Shown piece after piece: positions 63,931-64,000 of a stretch of 64,000 bases of DNA. Position numbers and translations under genes: made by a program. The notes beneath the pieces were generated by a model. It was not told where the DNA came from. It was given only the letters and a program-made list of their open reading frames with translations, and did not search any database. Location: the NCBI GenBank assembly GCA_013396915.1, contig VWZL01000203.1:636886-700885 (forward strand). Reading direction: 5' to 3'. This DNA comes from Stercorarius parasiticus. Lineage: Eukaryota; Chordata; Aves; Charadriiformes; Stercorariidae. The stretch's first letter is position 1. The number at the start of each line of letters is the position of its first letter.

Positions 63931-64000
63931 GAATCACAGAATGATAGGGGTTGGAAGGGACCTGTGGAGATCATCTAGTCCAAGAAGCTCTCTTGAAGCT
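63931..64000 (-). mobile_element. CR1 LINE 3' end running off the window edge
   Basis: Starts with AATCACAGAATGATAGGGGT, then TGGAAGGGACCTGTGGAGATC and ATCTAGTCCAA, the complement of a CR1 terminus. After about 63981 the usual CCCCC stretch is replaced by other sequence (GAAGCTCTCTTGAAGC). The copy therefore either stops there or is a diverged subfamily; the window ends too soon to tell. Confidence 0.85.

Overview
The window looks like a stretch of bird nuclear chromosome. Its recognisable interspersed repeats are CR1 LINE 3' ends of the avian type (tail unit close to AATCACAGAAT, then GGTTGGAAGGGACC). The rest is AT-rich, non-coding and free of bacterial-type gene packing. A turtle or crocodilian is not formally excluded. 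I could confirm one protein-coding gene, complete and on the minus strand: KCNK5 (TASK-2), a two-pore-domain, pH-gated potassium channel.

Layout: 1-26,000 is intergenic DNA downstream of KCNK5. It holds two CR1 3' ends (16,833-17,151 and 22,745-22,990), two much older CR1/L3-like remnants (12,240-12,660 and 17,355-17,990), weak L2-like scraps and a small palindromic cluster. 26,080-30,424 is the probable KCNK5 3' UTR. The coding exons, in transcription order, are 62,921-62,736, 35,165-35,054, 33,614-33,448, 32,280-32,112 and 31,245-30,425. Joined, they give an uninterrupted 484-residue protein, with GT-AG boundaries at all four introns. Intron 1 is about 27.6 kb; introns 2-4 are 0.9-1.4 kb. 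Exon 1 sits in a CpG island (about 62,330-63,780) that carries GC boxes and an NRF1-type motif. A further CR1 tail runs off the right edge.

The protein keeps both selectivity filters (TIGYG and TIGFG), the cap cysteine C51, an N77 glycosylation sequon, the extracellular pH sensor R224, the intracellular pH sensor K245, the basic K257-K258 site and the conserved C-terminal tail motifs. It should be a working TASK-2 channel. The main oddity in the coding part is an acidic Glu/Asp run encoded by a GAA/GAT trinucleotide tract.

I found no second gene, tRNA, CRISPR array or novel multi-gene system. The remaining observations are modest: a 46-bp direct repeat next to an ambiguous base, AC/GT-rich tracts, a tandem repeat in intron 4, a possible in-frame upstream start, and a possible divergent promoter transcript. 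The neighbours expected from the human gene order (SAYSD1/GLP1R on one side, KCNK17/KCNK16 on the other) are not visible and probably lie outside the window.
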